Below are positions 1 through 8,401 of a stretch of 64,000 nucleotides of DNA, piece by piece. This stretch comes from Lachnospiraceae bacterium AM48-27BH (lineage in GTDB: Bacteria; Bacillota; Clostridia; Lachnospirales; Lachnospiraceae), in NCBI GenBank assembly GCA_003478355.1, contig QUFC01000003.1, forward strand, positions 1 through 64,000, written 5' to 3'. The position numbers and the translations under genes are program-made. Positions within the stretch are counted from its first letter, which is position 1. Each line of letters opens with the position of its first letter. The notes under the pieces are model-generated. The model was given only the letters and a program-made list of their open reading frames with translations. It was not told the DNA's origin and made no database searches.

Positions 1-81
1 GAATTTTCAGGGTTTTACATACTGTTCAATCTTTGATTTTCAAGGTTCTTTGTTGTTGTCTGTCTCAGCAGCAACTCGTTT

Positions 82-110
82 AGTATATCAGATGTTGTTC
101 TGTTTGTCAA
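82..110 (-). promoter_or_regulatory. Downstream promoter of the tandem pair (P2) and start of leader
   Basis: TTGACA (105-110), a 17-bp spacer and TATACT (82-87) on the minus strand. Both promoters are preceded by the same AAAGTTGTTGACA context. The transcribed stretch from about 50 to 1 contains an 'AGAACCTTGAAAATC' sequence resembling the leader or spacer sequences seen around clostridial rRNA genes. This suggests a 16S or 23S gene just beyond position 1. Confidence 0.65.
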
Positions 111-176
111 CAACTTTTTTTATTTATTTTTGAACTTTTTTAGAAGTCCGTGCCCCGTTCTCACGGGGCGTGTATT

Positions 177-205
177 ATAATAACAAATAGTCAGCAAAAT
201 GTCAA
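177..205 (-). promoter_or_regulatory. Upstream promoter of a tandem pair, rRNA-operon style (P1)
   Basis: On the minus strand a perfect TTGACA (200-205) is followed after 17 bp by TATTAT (177-182). A GCCCCG/CGGGGC hairpin (152-169) lies just downstream, then a second promoter. It points out of the window to the left. Tandem strong promoters followed by a leader are typical of rRNA operons, but no rRNA sequence is inside the window, so that target is inferred. Confidence 0.65.
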
Positions 206-250
206 CAACTTTTTTAAACTTTTTTCGACTTTTTCCAGCGTTTCTTAATT

Positions 251-1780
251 CTATGCTTTTGCATCCAGTGTAAACCAGAATTCTACGCCATCTTCTACAT
301 TCTCCACTCCATACTCTCTGTGATGAGAATCCATGATCGCCTTAACAATGGACAGTCCAATTCCACTACCTCCATATGCCCTGGTTCTGGCTTTATCTAC
401 TTTATAGAATTTCGTCCACAGATTCGGAAGTGATTCTTCCGGGATATGTTCCCCATTATTTCCTACTGTCACTTTTACGGTATCACCAAGTTCTTCTATC
501 CGTATCCAGATCCGCCGGTCTCCATCCAGGTGATTTAAGGCATTGCTTACATAGTTCGTGATCACTTCTTCTATTTTAAACTCGTCTGCCCATACATAAA
601 CCGGATGCTCTGCCTTAAATTCAATCTTGGCTTCTTTCTGTTTGATCAATATATCAGAATTAGATAAAACGCCCTCAATCAGTTCCACAAGATCAAAACG
701 TTCCATAGATACCTGATCATTGCCAAACTCTAACGCTGTCAGCGTCAGAAGCTGACGTACCATCTTATTCATTTTATTGGCTTCATCCAAAATAACGCCG
801 CAATAATAATCCCTGCTATCCGGATCCTCTGCAATGCCTTCCGTAAGGCCCTCCGCATATCCCTGGATCAGAGCGATCGGTGTCTTTAATTCATGAGATA
901 CATTGGCAATAAATTCTTTTCTCATCTCATCAATCTGGACCTTCTGCTCAATATCTTTTTGCAGCTGGTTATTGGCCGACTTCAGTTCTCCGATTGCTTC
1001 TTTCAGACGATCAGACAATACATTCACACTATTACCCAGTACTCCAATCTCATCCTGGGAATGTCCCTCATATTTTGCCTCAAAATCCAGTTTGGACATC
1101 CGTTTGGCAATCTCTGATAGCTTCAGGATTGGAGAAGTGACCGTTTTCGAAACAAAGTAAATAATGACACTGCCCAAAATCAAGGCTGCAATTCCTACAT
1201 ATGCCAGAAACCGGTTTGATAGCTCTACGCTCTCCCGTATACTGGCTAATGGCGTTGTCATAATAAAGATCGTATTGTTATCGGAATAGTAACCCCAGCA
1301 TTCCAGATAAAAAGACCTGGAATGTGGTTCAAATGTCTTCTGGATCGTAAAATTGTTGTCCTGTTTGATGATCTGCGCCCGCCGGTCATCATTTCCAATA
1401 ATATATTTCTTGGCCTTATCAATCATAAAACCAGCATCTCTGGCTGATGACACAATAACCTTATCATTGATGCCATCCACGATCACTGTCATGATATTAT
1501 ATTTATCATTTAACGTCTTCAACAGCCGGACTGCATCTGTCTGCTCTCCACTGTCCAGTTTATCACTTCCGGCAAATTCATCCGCGATGGCTTTCCCTTC
1601 ATCCAGACAATCCATTACCATAATATTCATCTGTTCATAAGCCAGCTCCAGCGTCTGAACTTTGTCCTGGACATAAAAGCTTTCCAGCATCCAGTTATTA
1701 ACACACCAGATACCAATCAGAATTGCTGCCGTAAGCCCTGTAAAAATCAGCGTAAAACGAATTCTCAGTGAACGTTTCAT
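251..1780 (-). CDS. Membrane sensor histidine kinase (HAMP, HisKA, HATPase)
   Basis: 509-residue two-component sensor kinase. A transmembrane segment near residues 9-30 and a second near 192-212 bracket an extracytoplasmic sensor domain, followed by a HAMP linker. The phosphoacceptor His296 sits in NVSHELKTP, and the ATPase domain shows the N box (NYVSNALNH) and the G box (GGSGIGLSIV). The start overlaps the stop of the response regulator gene by 4 bp (ATGA) and has a GAGGTGGGAG ribosome site inside that gene, so the two are translationally coupled partners. The stimulus cannot be read from the sequence. It is the last gene before the left-edge promoters and lies downstream of the pectin module, but a link to pectin is not shown. 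Confidence 0.93.
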   Translation of the reverse strand: MKRSLRIRFTLIFTGLTAAILIGIWCVNNWMLESFYVQDKVQTLELAYEQMNIMVMDCLDEGKAIADEFAGSDKLDSGEQTDAVRLLKTLNDKYNIMTVIVDGINDKVIVSSARDAGFMIDKAKKYIIGNDDRRAQIIKQDNNFTIQKTFEPHSRSFYLECWGYYSDNNTIFIMTTPLASIRESVELSNRFLAYVGIAALILGSVIIYFVSKTVTSPILKLSEIAKRMSKLDFEAKYEGHSQDEIGVLGNSVNVLSDRLKEAIGELKSANNQLQKDIEQKVQIDEMRKEFIANVSHELKTPIALIQGYAEGLTEGIAEDPDSRDYYCGVILDEANKMNKMVRQLLTLTALEFGNDQVSMERFDLVELIEGVLSNSDILIKQKEAKIEFKAEHPVYVWADEFKIEEVITNYVSNALNHLDGDRRIWIRIEELGDTVKVTVGNNGEHIPEESLPNLWTKFYKVDKARTRAYGGSGIGLSIVKAIMDSHHREYGVENVEDGVEFWFTLDAKA

Positions 1781-2454
1781 GCTCCCACCTCGAATTTATA
1801 TCCCATACCCCAGATGGTCTTAATGTAATCTCCCTTCTCACCCAGTTTACTTCTCAGTTTTTTCACATGGGTATCAATGGTCCTGGCATCGCCAAAATAG
1901 TCATAATTCCAGACATTGTTCAAAATCTTCTCTCTGGACAGAGCAATTCCCTGATTTTCAACAAAATAAGTAAGAAGTTCAAACTCTTTATAGCTGAGTT
2001 CAATCGGTTTGCCGTCAATCGTCACCTGATGAGCGGCCTTATTGATCTCAATGCCGCCCACATTCATGACTTCTCCAACCACATGATTACTTCTGCGAAG
2101 GATCGCTTCTACTCTGGCCACCAGGATCTTCGGACTGAATGGTTTGGAAATATACTCATCCACACCAAGATCAAATCCCTGAAGCTCGTCCCGTTCCTCT
2201 CCTCTGGCCGTCAGCATGATGATCGGCACTTTTGAATGAAGGCGAATGGTTTTCAACACTTCCCATCCATCCATCTTCGGCATCATCACATCCAGTAAGA
2301 TCAGCGCAATGTCTTTCTGCTGGAAAAAGATCTCCACAGCCTCTTCTCCATCTCCTGCCTCAATTACCTGATATCCTTTTATTGTAAGAAAGTCTTTCAC
2401 CAGTTTTCTCATTCTGGCTTCATCATCTACTACCAATATTTTTGTCTGTTCCAT
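1777..2454 (-). CDS. OmpR/PhoB-type response regulator
   Basis: 225-residue response regulator with a receiver domain and a winged-helix DNA-binding domain. The receiver shows the acidic pair D10-D11, the phosphorylated Asp55 in ILLDVMMP and the conserved Lys in the SKPFSP loop. The C-terminal half has the PhoB-type signature ending in YIKTIWGMGYKF. The ATG at 2454 is chosen over an upstream in-frame TTG (2478) because AGGAGG lies 8 bases before it. It pairs with the downstream kinase (4-bp overlap). A terminator-like hairpin and a repeat element separate it from apt, so it probably has its own promoter. Confidence 0.94.
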   Translation of the reverse strand: MEQTKILVVDDEARMRKLVKDFLTIKGYQVIEAGDGEEAVEIFFQQKDIALILLDVMMPKMDGWEVLKTIRLHSKVPIIMLTARGEERDELQGFDLGVDEYISKPFSPKILVARVEAILRRSNHVVGEVMNVGGIEINKAAHQVTIDGKPIELSYKEFELLTYFVENQGIALSREKILNNVWNYDYFGDARTIDTHVKKLRSKLGEKGDYIKTIWGMGYKFEVGA

Positions 2455-2535
2455 CACAAAGCCCTCCTGTTTCTCCAATTATACTCCTTTCCCTGTGTCC
2501 ATACTATGGGGAAATTGTGAAAAAAGAATGAAAAA

Positions 2536-2555
2536 GAATCCTGCTTGCAGGATTC
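2536..2555 (-). terminator. Hairpin with T-run between apt and the response regulator
   Basis: GAATCCTGC and GCAGGATTC form a perfect 9-bp stem with a 2-base loop, followed on the minus strand by TTTTTC. It would stop leftward read-through just before the response regulator gene. Confidence 0.6.
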
Positions 2556-2560
2556 TCCGC

Positions 2561-2657
2561 CTGCGGCGGGTCGCTTTAGCGACACTCTTCCACTCCGCCG
2601 CAGTGCGATCCCGCGGAGCGTTTTGTGTCATAGGACGAAGTTTCCTATGACATAAAA
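2561..2657 (-). repeat. Composite hairpin element, copy 1
   Basis: An outer 9-bp stem (2561-2569 with 2595-2603) encloses a small hairpin GTCGC-ttta-GCGAC and an ACTCTTCC-type linker. It is followed by TGCGATCCCGCGGAGCG and then a second hairpin (2626-2635 with 2643-2652) flanked by TTTT and AAAA. The same order and spacing recur at 29586-29695, with a different stem sequence but preserved pairing. It is not coding: a 77-codon frame across it has no protein-like composition. Confidence 0.7.
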
Positions 2658-2698
2658 GACACGTTCCCACAAGAAATGTCTTCTTATAAGAACGTGTC
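2658..2698 (-). terminator. Terminator of apt
   Basis: Nine-bp stem GACACGTTC/GAACGTGTC (2658-2666, 2690-2698) with AAAG before and TTTT after on the minus strand, directly after the apt stop codon. Confidence 0.7.
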
Positions 2699-2723
2699 CT
2701 TTCGATCTCCATGATTTTACAGA

Positions 2724-3248
2724 TTACTTACCCTCGTAAGTGATCACAGCATCTACATCATAGCCTTTTAAGCGCTCACGGCCCTTCAGACCAGCCAGTT
2801 CCATCACAAAGCAGATTTTCACAACCTGTCCGCCCAGTCTCTCGACCAGCTTGATCATAGCTTCTGTGGTACCGCCAGTAGCGATCAGATCATCCACAAT
2901 CACCACTTTCTGTCCCGGCTGAATAGCGTCTTTATGCATCTCGATCACTGCGCTGCCGTACTCCAGATCATACTCTTCTGATATGGTTTCGCATGGAAGT
3001 TTGCCTTTCTTACGGATCGGAATAAATCCTTTATGCATGGCATAAGCAACCGGAACTCCGAAAATAAATCCTCTGGACTCCGGACCAACTACCAGATCAA
3101 AATCAACATCCCTTAACATGTCTAAAATCTGGTCAATCGCCAGATGCAGTCCTTCTGCATCCTTTAAAATCGTAGTTACATCTCTAAAAATAATGCCAGG
3201 CTCCGGGAAATCCGGAATGCTTCTTACATAATCTTCTACCTTTTTCAT
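2724..3248 (-). CDS. apt: Adenine phosphoribosyltransferase
   Basis: 174-residue purine salvage enzyme that makes AMP from adenine and PRPP in the cytoplasm. The PRPP-binding motif VVIVDDLIATGGTT is intact, the GPESRGFIFG segment is present, and length matches the family (about 170). The ATG overlaps the stop of the LacI-type regulator gene in an ATGA, so translation is coupled to that gene. The regulator reads as frameshifted here; if that were real it would also reduce apt translation. The neighbours do not suggest a purine operon, so apt seems to ride on the regulator's transcript. Confidence 0.96.
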   Translation of the reverse strand: MKKVEDYVRSIPDFPEPGIIFRDVTTILKDAEGLHLAIDQILDMLRDVDFDLVVGPESRGFIFGVPVAYAMHKGFIPIRKKGKLPCETISEEYDLEYGSAVIEMHKDAIQPGQKVVIVDDLIATGGTTEAMIKLVERLGGQVVKICFVMELAGLKGRERLKGYDVDAVITYEGK

Positions 3249-4251
3249 CGGCTAATCTCCCTCATATCTTTTACAGTTTCACGGACGATCAGTTTATTGT
3301 CTAAATAAATCCGTCTATGATCTATAATACCATCTTCCAACTGCCTAAGCAAGACCCGGGTTCCCTCTTTGGCCAGTTCCCCCATATTTCGTTCCACAGT
3401 AGTCAGTTTCATATTTCCATAAGCAGACATATTCCAGTTATCGAATCCGATCAAGGCACATCTTTCGGCACCTGAAGTCCCAGCTCACCTGCTGCCGCTT
3501 TGGCTGCAAATGCCATCTCATCGTTAAAACACAGGATCGCCGTCGGAATCTTCTCCTGGTTCAGGATCCTTTTGGCCGCCTCATAACCGCTGGAGTAACG
3601 GTAATTTGCTGTCTCGACCTGCACCTGATCCGGATTCAGCCCACGTTTCAACATGGCATTTCTCCAGCCCACATGACGCAGTCTGGTAGAATCCAGTCCC
3701 GGGGTTCCCTCGATCACGGCAATCTCCCGATGACCCATTTCCAGAAGGTAATCCATGGCTTTTTCCATGGCCTTGGTCTCATCTGTCACCACATTGGGCA
3801 CATCATAAAGAATCACACGGCAGATTGCTACCATAGGGATCTCCTTTTGTAGCACTTCATTGATAAACTCGCTATCCTCCGACCGCTGGGACAGCAGAAT
3901 GATTCCGTCATAGAAGCTGGGGTTCAAGGTCCCTTTTTCATGCATATCAATACCTTTTACTACCACATTATACTTACTTCCGACCACGCTGTACACGCCA
4001 GTCAGCACGTCATGAAGAACAAACGGGGACGTCATTTTGCTGATGGTGGAAAAATACAGACCAATGGTATAGGAACGGGACAATTTTAAATGAATAGCCG
4101 CCTGATTGGGAATATAGCCCATCTCCCTGGCAATCTCTAAAATCTTCTGTTTATTCTCCGATCTGCCTGCACTGACATCATTTAATGCTCTGGAAACTGT
4201 CGAATAGGAAACGCCTGCGCGCTTCGCAATATCCTTAATTGTTACTGCCAT
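3245..4251 (-). CDS. LacI-family transcriptional regulator (frameshifted as read)
   Basis: LacI/GalR-type repressor with an N-terminal helix-turn-helix (VTIKDIAKRAGVSYSTVSRALND) and a sugar-binding core; about 335 residues if repaired, the usual length. The frame breaks at about 3450: the first part ends VPKDVP-stop, and the next frame continues IGFDNWNMSAYGNMKLTTV, exactly the expected sequence. Restoring one T in a CCTT(T)GATC context repairs it. The ATG at 4251 follows an AGAGGTG site. It lies downstream of GH28 and is the best candidate local repressor of the pectin genes. The palindromic operators near uxaB and GH105 fit a LacI protein, but this link is inferred. Confidence 0.9.
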
Positions 4252-4300
4252 ATCTCACACCTCTCTGCTGTCATTGTACACCAGTCTCCATATTTACGCA

Positions 4301-5854
4301 TTATTTTTCCACAAAATTGTCAATGTTCTCCACTATCACGGCCGGGCCATGCTGTCCTTCAATCTTTACATCTTCTAATATAAGGTTCTCGATATTATTC
4401 GCATAAATTCCAGTGTAATTCATTTCCCCAAGTCCATCCATCATAGCAGGAAGTCCCATTTGGGCATCTTCCGCATAGGTGACATGAATCCGTTCCATCT
4501 GTACCTGGCCAATTTTCTGCTCCGGAAGTCCATAGAGGTAAGCCGCCGCTACATGACAGTTGGTCGCTTCAATATCCCGGAATGCCAGATTGCGGATTTC
4601 CGGAGTTCTCTCATCCACAGGAAGTGCCTCCTTGGTCTGGACATAGTCTGTGTGGCCATCTGGATCACAATAATAGAAGCAGTTGACCACAAACGGAGTC
4701 ATCACATGATCCATGCGGATATTTTCAAAAATGATCTCATCCAGAACAGCATCTTTGCCGCGGCCTCTGCGAGTCTTGATACGAAGTCCCCGGTCTGTAT
4801 GAAGGAATAAACAATCTTTCACCGTCAGATTACGGACACCGCCTGCCATTTCACTTCCAATGGTAAGGGAGCCATGACCATCTCGCATGCAGCACTGACG
4901 AATGGTCAGATCCTGACATGGACGTTTGTATTTTCTTCCCATATAGATTTTTCCGGATTTCACAGCGATACAGTCATCACCTACGGAAAAATACACACCG
5001 GTGATCTCCACATCATGACAGGACTCCGGGTCCAAGCCATCCGTATTCGGAGATACTTTTGGGTTGATCACAGACATATCTAAGAAACGCAAGTGATCGG
5101 AAAAATATGGATGGATGTTCCAGCTTGGACTGTTCTGCACCCGAATACCCTGAACGGTCACATCGGAACAATGATTTAAGAAAATCATCCGCGGGCGGAA
5201 AGCGATATTTTTCACCTTATGGTCTTTCCACCAGTTTTCAAAAGAAGCGTTGCCATCAATCATGCCCTGACCGTAAATCGTTACCCGGCTTACGTTAATT
5301 CCCATGATAATACCAGAAAAGCAGTCTAACGGATTACCTTCCCAGGTTCCTAAGTTATACTCTTCTTTTTCATCATAGCTGTCGATCAGGCCCTTTAACA
5401 CCGGGAATTTCGTCCGGTCGGTCTCCGCAGAAAGAACAGCGCCTTCTGCCAGTTCCAGTCGCAGATCGTCTCTTAAAAATAAGCTGGTGATCTTATAGGT
5501 TCCCGCCGGGATCAGCACACGGCTCTCTTTTGGACAGCAAAGGATCGCAGCCTGGATAAAATGGGTATCATCCTGGATTCCGTCACCCTTCGCACCAAAA
5601 TCCCGTACATTTAAAGTCACAAACTCATGGTCCGTCTTCACAGAGGCCATGCTCTCTTCTTCCTGGTCTTTCACCAGGATCTCATACCGGGTATCCGGCT
5701 TCAGATCATAGATGCTATTGATGACACGGTTGGTCTTTTTATAGAATTTTCCATTTACATAAATCTCACGTTCTTTTTGAGACTCAAAAATACTGCCGTC
5801 CTGGATCTCGAATGTAATGCAGCGTGCTGTCTGAAAAATCACTTTGATGCTCAT
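4301..5854 (-). CDS. GH28 polygalacturonase-family enzyme, cytoplasmic
   Basis: 517 residues. An N-terminal beta-sandwich of about 80 residues (fibronectin-III-like) precedes a right-handed beta-helix. All four GH28 signatures are visible: NTDGLDPES, GDDCIAVKSGK, GHGSLTIGSE and RIKT. There is no signal peptide or membrane anchor, so the enzyme probably trims short galacturonides after ABC import, as an exo-acting enzyme. A paralogue with the same layout lies at 15395-16981. The start has AGGGGAG 8 bases upstream. Upstream are seven 11-bp repeats and a hairpin separating it from the permease gene, which suggests separate control of enzyme and transporter levels. Confidence 0.93.
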   Translation of the reverse strand: MSIKVIFQTARCITFEIQDGSIFESQKEREIYVNGKFYKKTNRVINSIYDLKPDTRYEILVKDQEEESMASVKTDHEFVTLNVRDFGAKGDGIQDDTHFIQAAILCCPKESRVLIPAGTYKITSLFLRDDLRLELAEGAVLSAETDRTKFPVLKGLIDSYDEKEEYNLGTWEGNPLDCFSGIIMGINVSRVTIYGQGMIDGNASFENWWKDHKVKNIAFRPRMIFLNHCSDVTVQGIRVQNSPSWNIHPYFSDHLRFLDMSVINPKVSPNTDGLDPESCHDVEITGVYFSVGDDCIAVKSGKIYMGRKYKRPCQDLTIRQCCMRDGHGSLTIGSEMAGGVRNLTVKDCLFLHTDRGLRIKTRRGRGKDAVLDEIIFENIRMDHVMTPFVVNCFYYCDPDGHTDYVQTKEALPVDERTPEIRNLAFRDIEATNCHVAAAYLYGLPEQKIGQVQMERIHVTYAEDAQMGLPAMMDGLGEMNYTGIYANNIENLILEDVKIEGQHGPAVIVENIDNFVEK

Positions 5855-5882
5855 GTTGTTTTCTCCCCTTAATGTTTTGTTA

Positions 5883-5959
5883 TGTTTTGTTGATATTCTA
5901 TAGATGTTCTATTGCTGTTCTGTTGCTGTTCTGTTGCTGTTCTATTGCCGTTCCGTTTA
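5883..5959 (-). repeat. Tandem 11-bp repeats in the GH28 leader
   Basis: Seven consecutive 11-base units read on the plus strand: TGTTTTGTTGA, TATTCTATAGA, TGTTCTATTGC, TGTTCTGTTGC (twice), TGTTCTATTGC, CGTTCCGTTTA. A ten-base partial unit lies at 5873. One unit is about one helical turn. They sit just upstream of the GH28 ribosome site and do not encode protein. Confidence 0.75.
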
Positions 5960-5970
5960 AACGCAAAAGA

Positions 5971-5993
5971 GGATTCTCCATGACAGAGAATCC
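5971..5993 (-). terminator. Intra-operon hairpin between permease and GH28
   Basis: GGATTCTC (5971-5978) pairs with GAGAATCC (5986-5993); on the minus strand it is followed by TCTTTTGCG. It follows the permease stop codon and could attenuate or protect the upstream transcript. Confidence 0.55.
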
Positions 5994-6007
5994 TCCTGTA
6001 ATCCGTA

Positions 6008-6859
6008 TTAGCCCTTGACACCGCCTGCTGCAATACCATCAATGAAGGAATCCTGTGCGCAGAAGAATACGATCAGGGATGGAATGATGGAGATCAGTGA
6101 CATAGCAAGAATTCGGTTCCACTGGAAGCCTACGTCTCCATCCATGGACATACGCAGGTAAATGGAGTTGGTGTATTTTTCCATGTCGGAAATATAGATC
6201 AATGGTCCCATAAAGTCATTGGAGGTCCACATGAACTGGAACAGTGCACAGGACACCAGGGATGGCTTTAACATTGGAACGATCACATACCATAAGGTCT
6301 TGATGGCGTTACATCCATCGATCTTGGCTGCCTCTTCCAGTTCCTTCGGAACACCTCTCAGGAACTGGATCAGCATGAATACGAAATAAGTATCCGCTGC
6401 AAATAAGGACGGAATCACCAATGGTAAATAGGAGTTTGTCCAGCCCCATTTGTTGAACATGATATACTGTGGCGCATTTAATACAACCTGTGGAAGGAAT
6501 AAGGTTGCCATCATCATGGAAAACATGAAACCTTTACCCTTGAAGTTGAATCTGGCAAAACCGTATGCAGTGATCGTTGCAGATACAATGGTGAAAACCA
6601 CCTTTGGGATGACGATCTTGTAAGTGTTTAACATGGATAAGATCAGGTTGATCTTTCCACCATAGTTCTTAAATGCATTCTCATAGCCATCAAATACCGG
6701 ATTCTTTGGCCAGAACCAGGCGCTGGTAAAGATCTCGGAGTTGGTCTTGAAGGTAGCGCCGACCATCCAGATCAACGGATATACCATGATAAATCCAACA
6801 GCAATCAAAAGGGTATAACGGATCACGGTACTGATTTTTCTTTTCTGCTCTCTTGTCAT
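6008..6859 (-). CDS. ABC sugar transporter permease (MalG/UgpE type)
   Basis: 283-residue inner-membrane subunit of a carbohydrate ABC importer, with about six transmembrane helices and the cytoplasmic EAA loop (EEAAKIDGCNAIKTLWYVIVP) that docks the ATPase. It forms a heterodimer with the product of the gene just upstream (6-base gap) and receives substrate from the lipoprotein encoded at 8402-9781. Start chosen with GGGAGG 9 bases before the ATG. No ATPase gene is in the module. The substrate is inferred from GH28 and GH105 neighbours to be pectin-derived oligosaccharide. It is closely similar to the protein at 16996-17844. Confidence 0.94.
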   Translation of the reverse strand: MTREQKRKISTVIRYTLLIAVGFIMVYPLIWMVGATFKTNSEIFTSAWFWPKNPVFDGYENAFKNYGGKINLILSMLNTYKIVIPKVVFTIVSATITAYGFARFNFKGKGFMFSMMMATLFLPQVVLNAPQYIMFNKWGWTNSYLPLVIPSLFAADTYFVFMLIQFLRGVPKELEEAAKIDGCNAIKTLWYVIVPMLKPSLVSCALFQFMWTSNDFMGPLIYISDMEKYTNSIYLRMSMDGDVGFQWNRILAMSLISIIPSLIVFFCAQDSFIDGIAAGGVKG

Positions 6860-6865
6860 GATATT

Positions 6866-7768
6866 CTACCTCCCATCCTCATCAGAATAATAAACCCATT
6901 TTTTCTGGCTGACAAACGCAATACCGGTCAACGCACATACGATAATGAACAGTACCCATGCCTGTGCACTTGCCATACCCATCTTGTGACGTAAGAATGC
7001 GTTGTTGTAGATCAATACAGAAATCAAGGTTGTCGCGCCGTTTGGTCCACCCTTGGTTACTAAGAACGGTCCGTTGAACTCCTGGAACGCCTGGCATAAC
7101 TGGGTGATCAGGTTATAAAAAATAACCGGTGTGATTAACGGTACGGTAATCTTGAAGAACTGGGTCCATTTGCCGGCGCCGTCGATGGAAGCTGCCTCAT
7201 ACAGATCCTGGGACACACCCTTTAATGCTGCCAGGAAAATGACCATGGCCGAACCAAACTGCCATACTCGCAGAAGCACGATCACTGCTAACGCGCCATT
7301 ATCACTTGCCATCCAGTTGATCTTCGGAAGGCCAAATGCTGTGATCACGGTATTGATCAGACCATCCGTATTAAATACTGCTCTCCACAGGATCGCGATC
7401 GCGATGGAACCGCCTAAAATGGATGGAATATAGTAAGCGGTACGGAAGAAGTTTACTCCCTTTAATTTAAAATTCAGAATATATGCGATAAATAAAGCGA
7501 ATGCCAGTTTTAACGGTACATCGAAAATTGCATATTTAAAGGTTACTTTAAACGCTCTTAAGATATCTTCATCGGTAAAGATCTTGTTGTAGTTCATCAT
7601 ACCGTATTTGCTGATTCCGCTGAACATATCATAGTTGGTGAAGCTGTAATACAGGGAAGATGCAAATGGATACACCTTAAATAACAGAAAACCGATCAGC
7701 CACGGTAATACAAACACAAAACCGATGTTTTCTGTCAGAACCTTATGTAAGCTTTTCTGCTGCTTCAT
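6866..7768 (-). CDS. ABC sugar transporter permease (MalF/UgpA type)
   Basis: 300-residue membrane subunit, partner of the next permease. About six transmembrane segments; the EAA loop reads YEAASIDGAGKWTQFFKITVP. The ATG has AGGAGG 8 bases upstream. It lies in the same leftward operon as the binding-protein gene, but a small ORF, a 133-bp hairpin element and a strong hairpin intervene, consistent with the usual excess of binding protein over permease. Paralogue at 17850-18800. Pectic oligosaccharide transport is inferred from context only. Confidence 0.94.
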   Translation of the reverse strand: MKQQKSLHKVLTENIGFVFVLPWLIGFLLFKVYPFASSLYYSFTNYDMFSGISKYGMMNYNKIFTDEDILRAFKVTFKYAIFDVPLKLAFALFIAYILNFKLKGVNFFRTAYYIPSILGGSIAIAILWRAVFNTDGLINTVITAFGLPKINWMASDNGALAVIVLLRVWQFGSAMVIFLAALKGVSQDLYEAASIDGAGKWTQFFKITVPLITPVIFYNLITQLCQAFQEFNGPFLVTKGGPNGATTLISVLIYNNAFLRHKMGMASAQAWVLFIIVCALTGIAFVSQKKWVYYSDEDGR

Positions 7769-7813
7769 AACTGCTGCCTCCTATTTCTCCTAATTTCCTA
7801 TCTTTCATTTATT

Positions 7814-7946
7814 GTAACTATTCAGTACCTTCATAGTTACGAGCAAAAATCCATTCCAGATCAGCTTCGCTGATGGGATTTTTGCTTTCTAGCCTATGTG
7901 TTCTTACGGTCAGCGCAGCATGTGCGCAGACCTACTGAATAGTTAC
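7814..7946. repeat. 133-bp three-hairpin palindromic element, copy A
   Basis: The ends are a perfect 14-bp inverted repeat (GTAACTATTCAGTA at 7814 with its complement at 7933). Inside lie three hairpins: GTAACTAT/ATAGTTAC (7814-7840); AGCAAAAATCC/GGATTTTTGCT (7842-7886), enclosing ATCAGC-ttc-GCTGAT; and GGTCaGCGCA/TGCGCaGACC (7908-7932). Another element of exactly the same length and plan lies at 36851-36983. It is non-coding and sits between a small ORF and the permease gene. The first 27 bases recur, inverted, at 62956-62982. Confidence 0.75.
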
Positions 7947-7949
7947 CAT

Positions 7950-8282
7950 TTATTTCAGTTCAGCCAGATACTCCTCATATTTCTCCCGATTGATGGTGCG
8001 AAGTCCGCACCCTTTCTCCAGAATTCCGAAAAGCTTTTTCTGCTGAGCCTCGGTCAGAAATGCAAAACTGCCTTCCTGTTTCCTTTGTTCAATTATGTCC
8101 GCAGCCTCCTTACGGAAAATCAGCTGCAGTGCCCGGTAATGTTCAAAGATTTCCTCGGACATCTCGTCTATGGTGTCAATTAACAGGGCCATCTGGTCCA
8201 AATCAAGAATATTCAAATTTTGAAAATATGTTACAATATCGGCATAGTTTGCCTTATCCTTTACTGCTTCTCTAATATCCAT
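7950..8282 (-). CDS. Small hypothetical protein (110 aa)
   Basis: 110 residues, helix-rich and charged, with no signal peptide, membrane segment or motif I recognise. It reads like a real soluble protein (MDIREAVKDKANYADIVTYF at the start, many Glu, Lys and Leu) with a weak AGGGAT ribosome site. It is inserted between the binding-protein and permease genes of the first pectin module. The second module has no counterpart, and the stop codon abuts the 133-bp hairpin element. No function can be proposed. It may be an accessory gene brought in with the element, or an unrelated small gene. Confidence 0.55.
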   Translation of the reverse strand: MDIREAVKDKANYADIVTYFQNLNILDLDQMALLIDTIDEMSEEIFEHYRALQLIFRKEAADIIEQRKQEGSFAFLTEAQQKKLFGILEKGCGLRTINREKYEEYLAELK

Positions 8283-8326
8283 ACTAATCCCTATACCTAT
8301 ATCACAGTTCCTACTATTTCTTTATT

Positions 8327-8357
8327 GAAGCCGCCGGAGCTTGATCCCGGCGGCTTC
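8327..8357 (-). terminator. Strong hairpin after the binding-protein gene
   Basis: Perfect 11-bp stem GAAGCCGCCGG/CCGGCGGCTTC with a 9-base loop and no long T-run. It is positioned to stabilise the binding-protein mRNA or to limit read-through into the permease genes. A functionally similar hairpin follows the paralogous gene at 19962-19994. Confidence 0.7.
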
Positions 8358-8401
8358 GCCTGTTGCTTTATGCCTGTCTGATTCTGTCAATCCTTATAAA
8401 A

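Noticed and set aside
2479-2712. 77-codon frame on the minus strand
   Set aside because: It runs through the composite hairpin element and the apt terminator and has a biased, Arg-rich composition with no ribosome site; it is a by-product of the palindromes.
5883-5959. Possible CRISPR-like array
   Set aside because: Units are 11 bp, directly abutting and without spacers.
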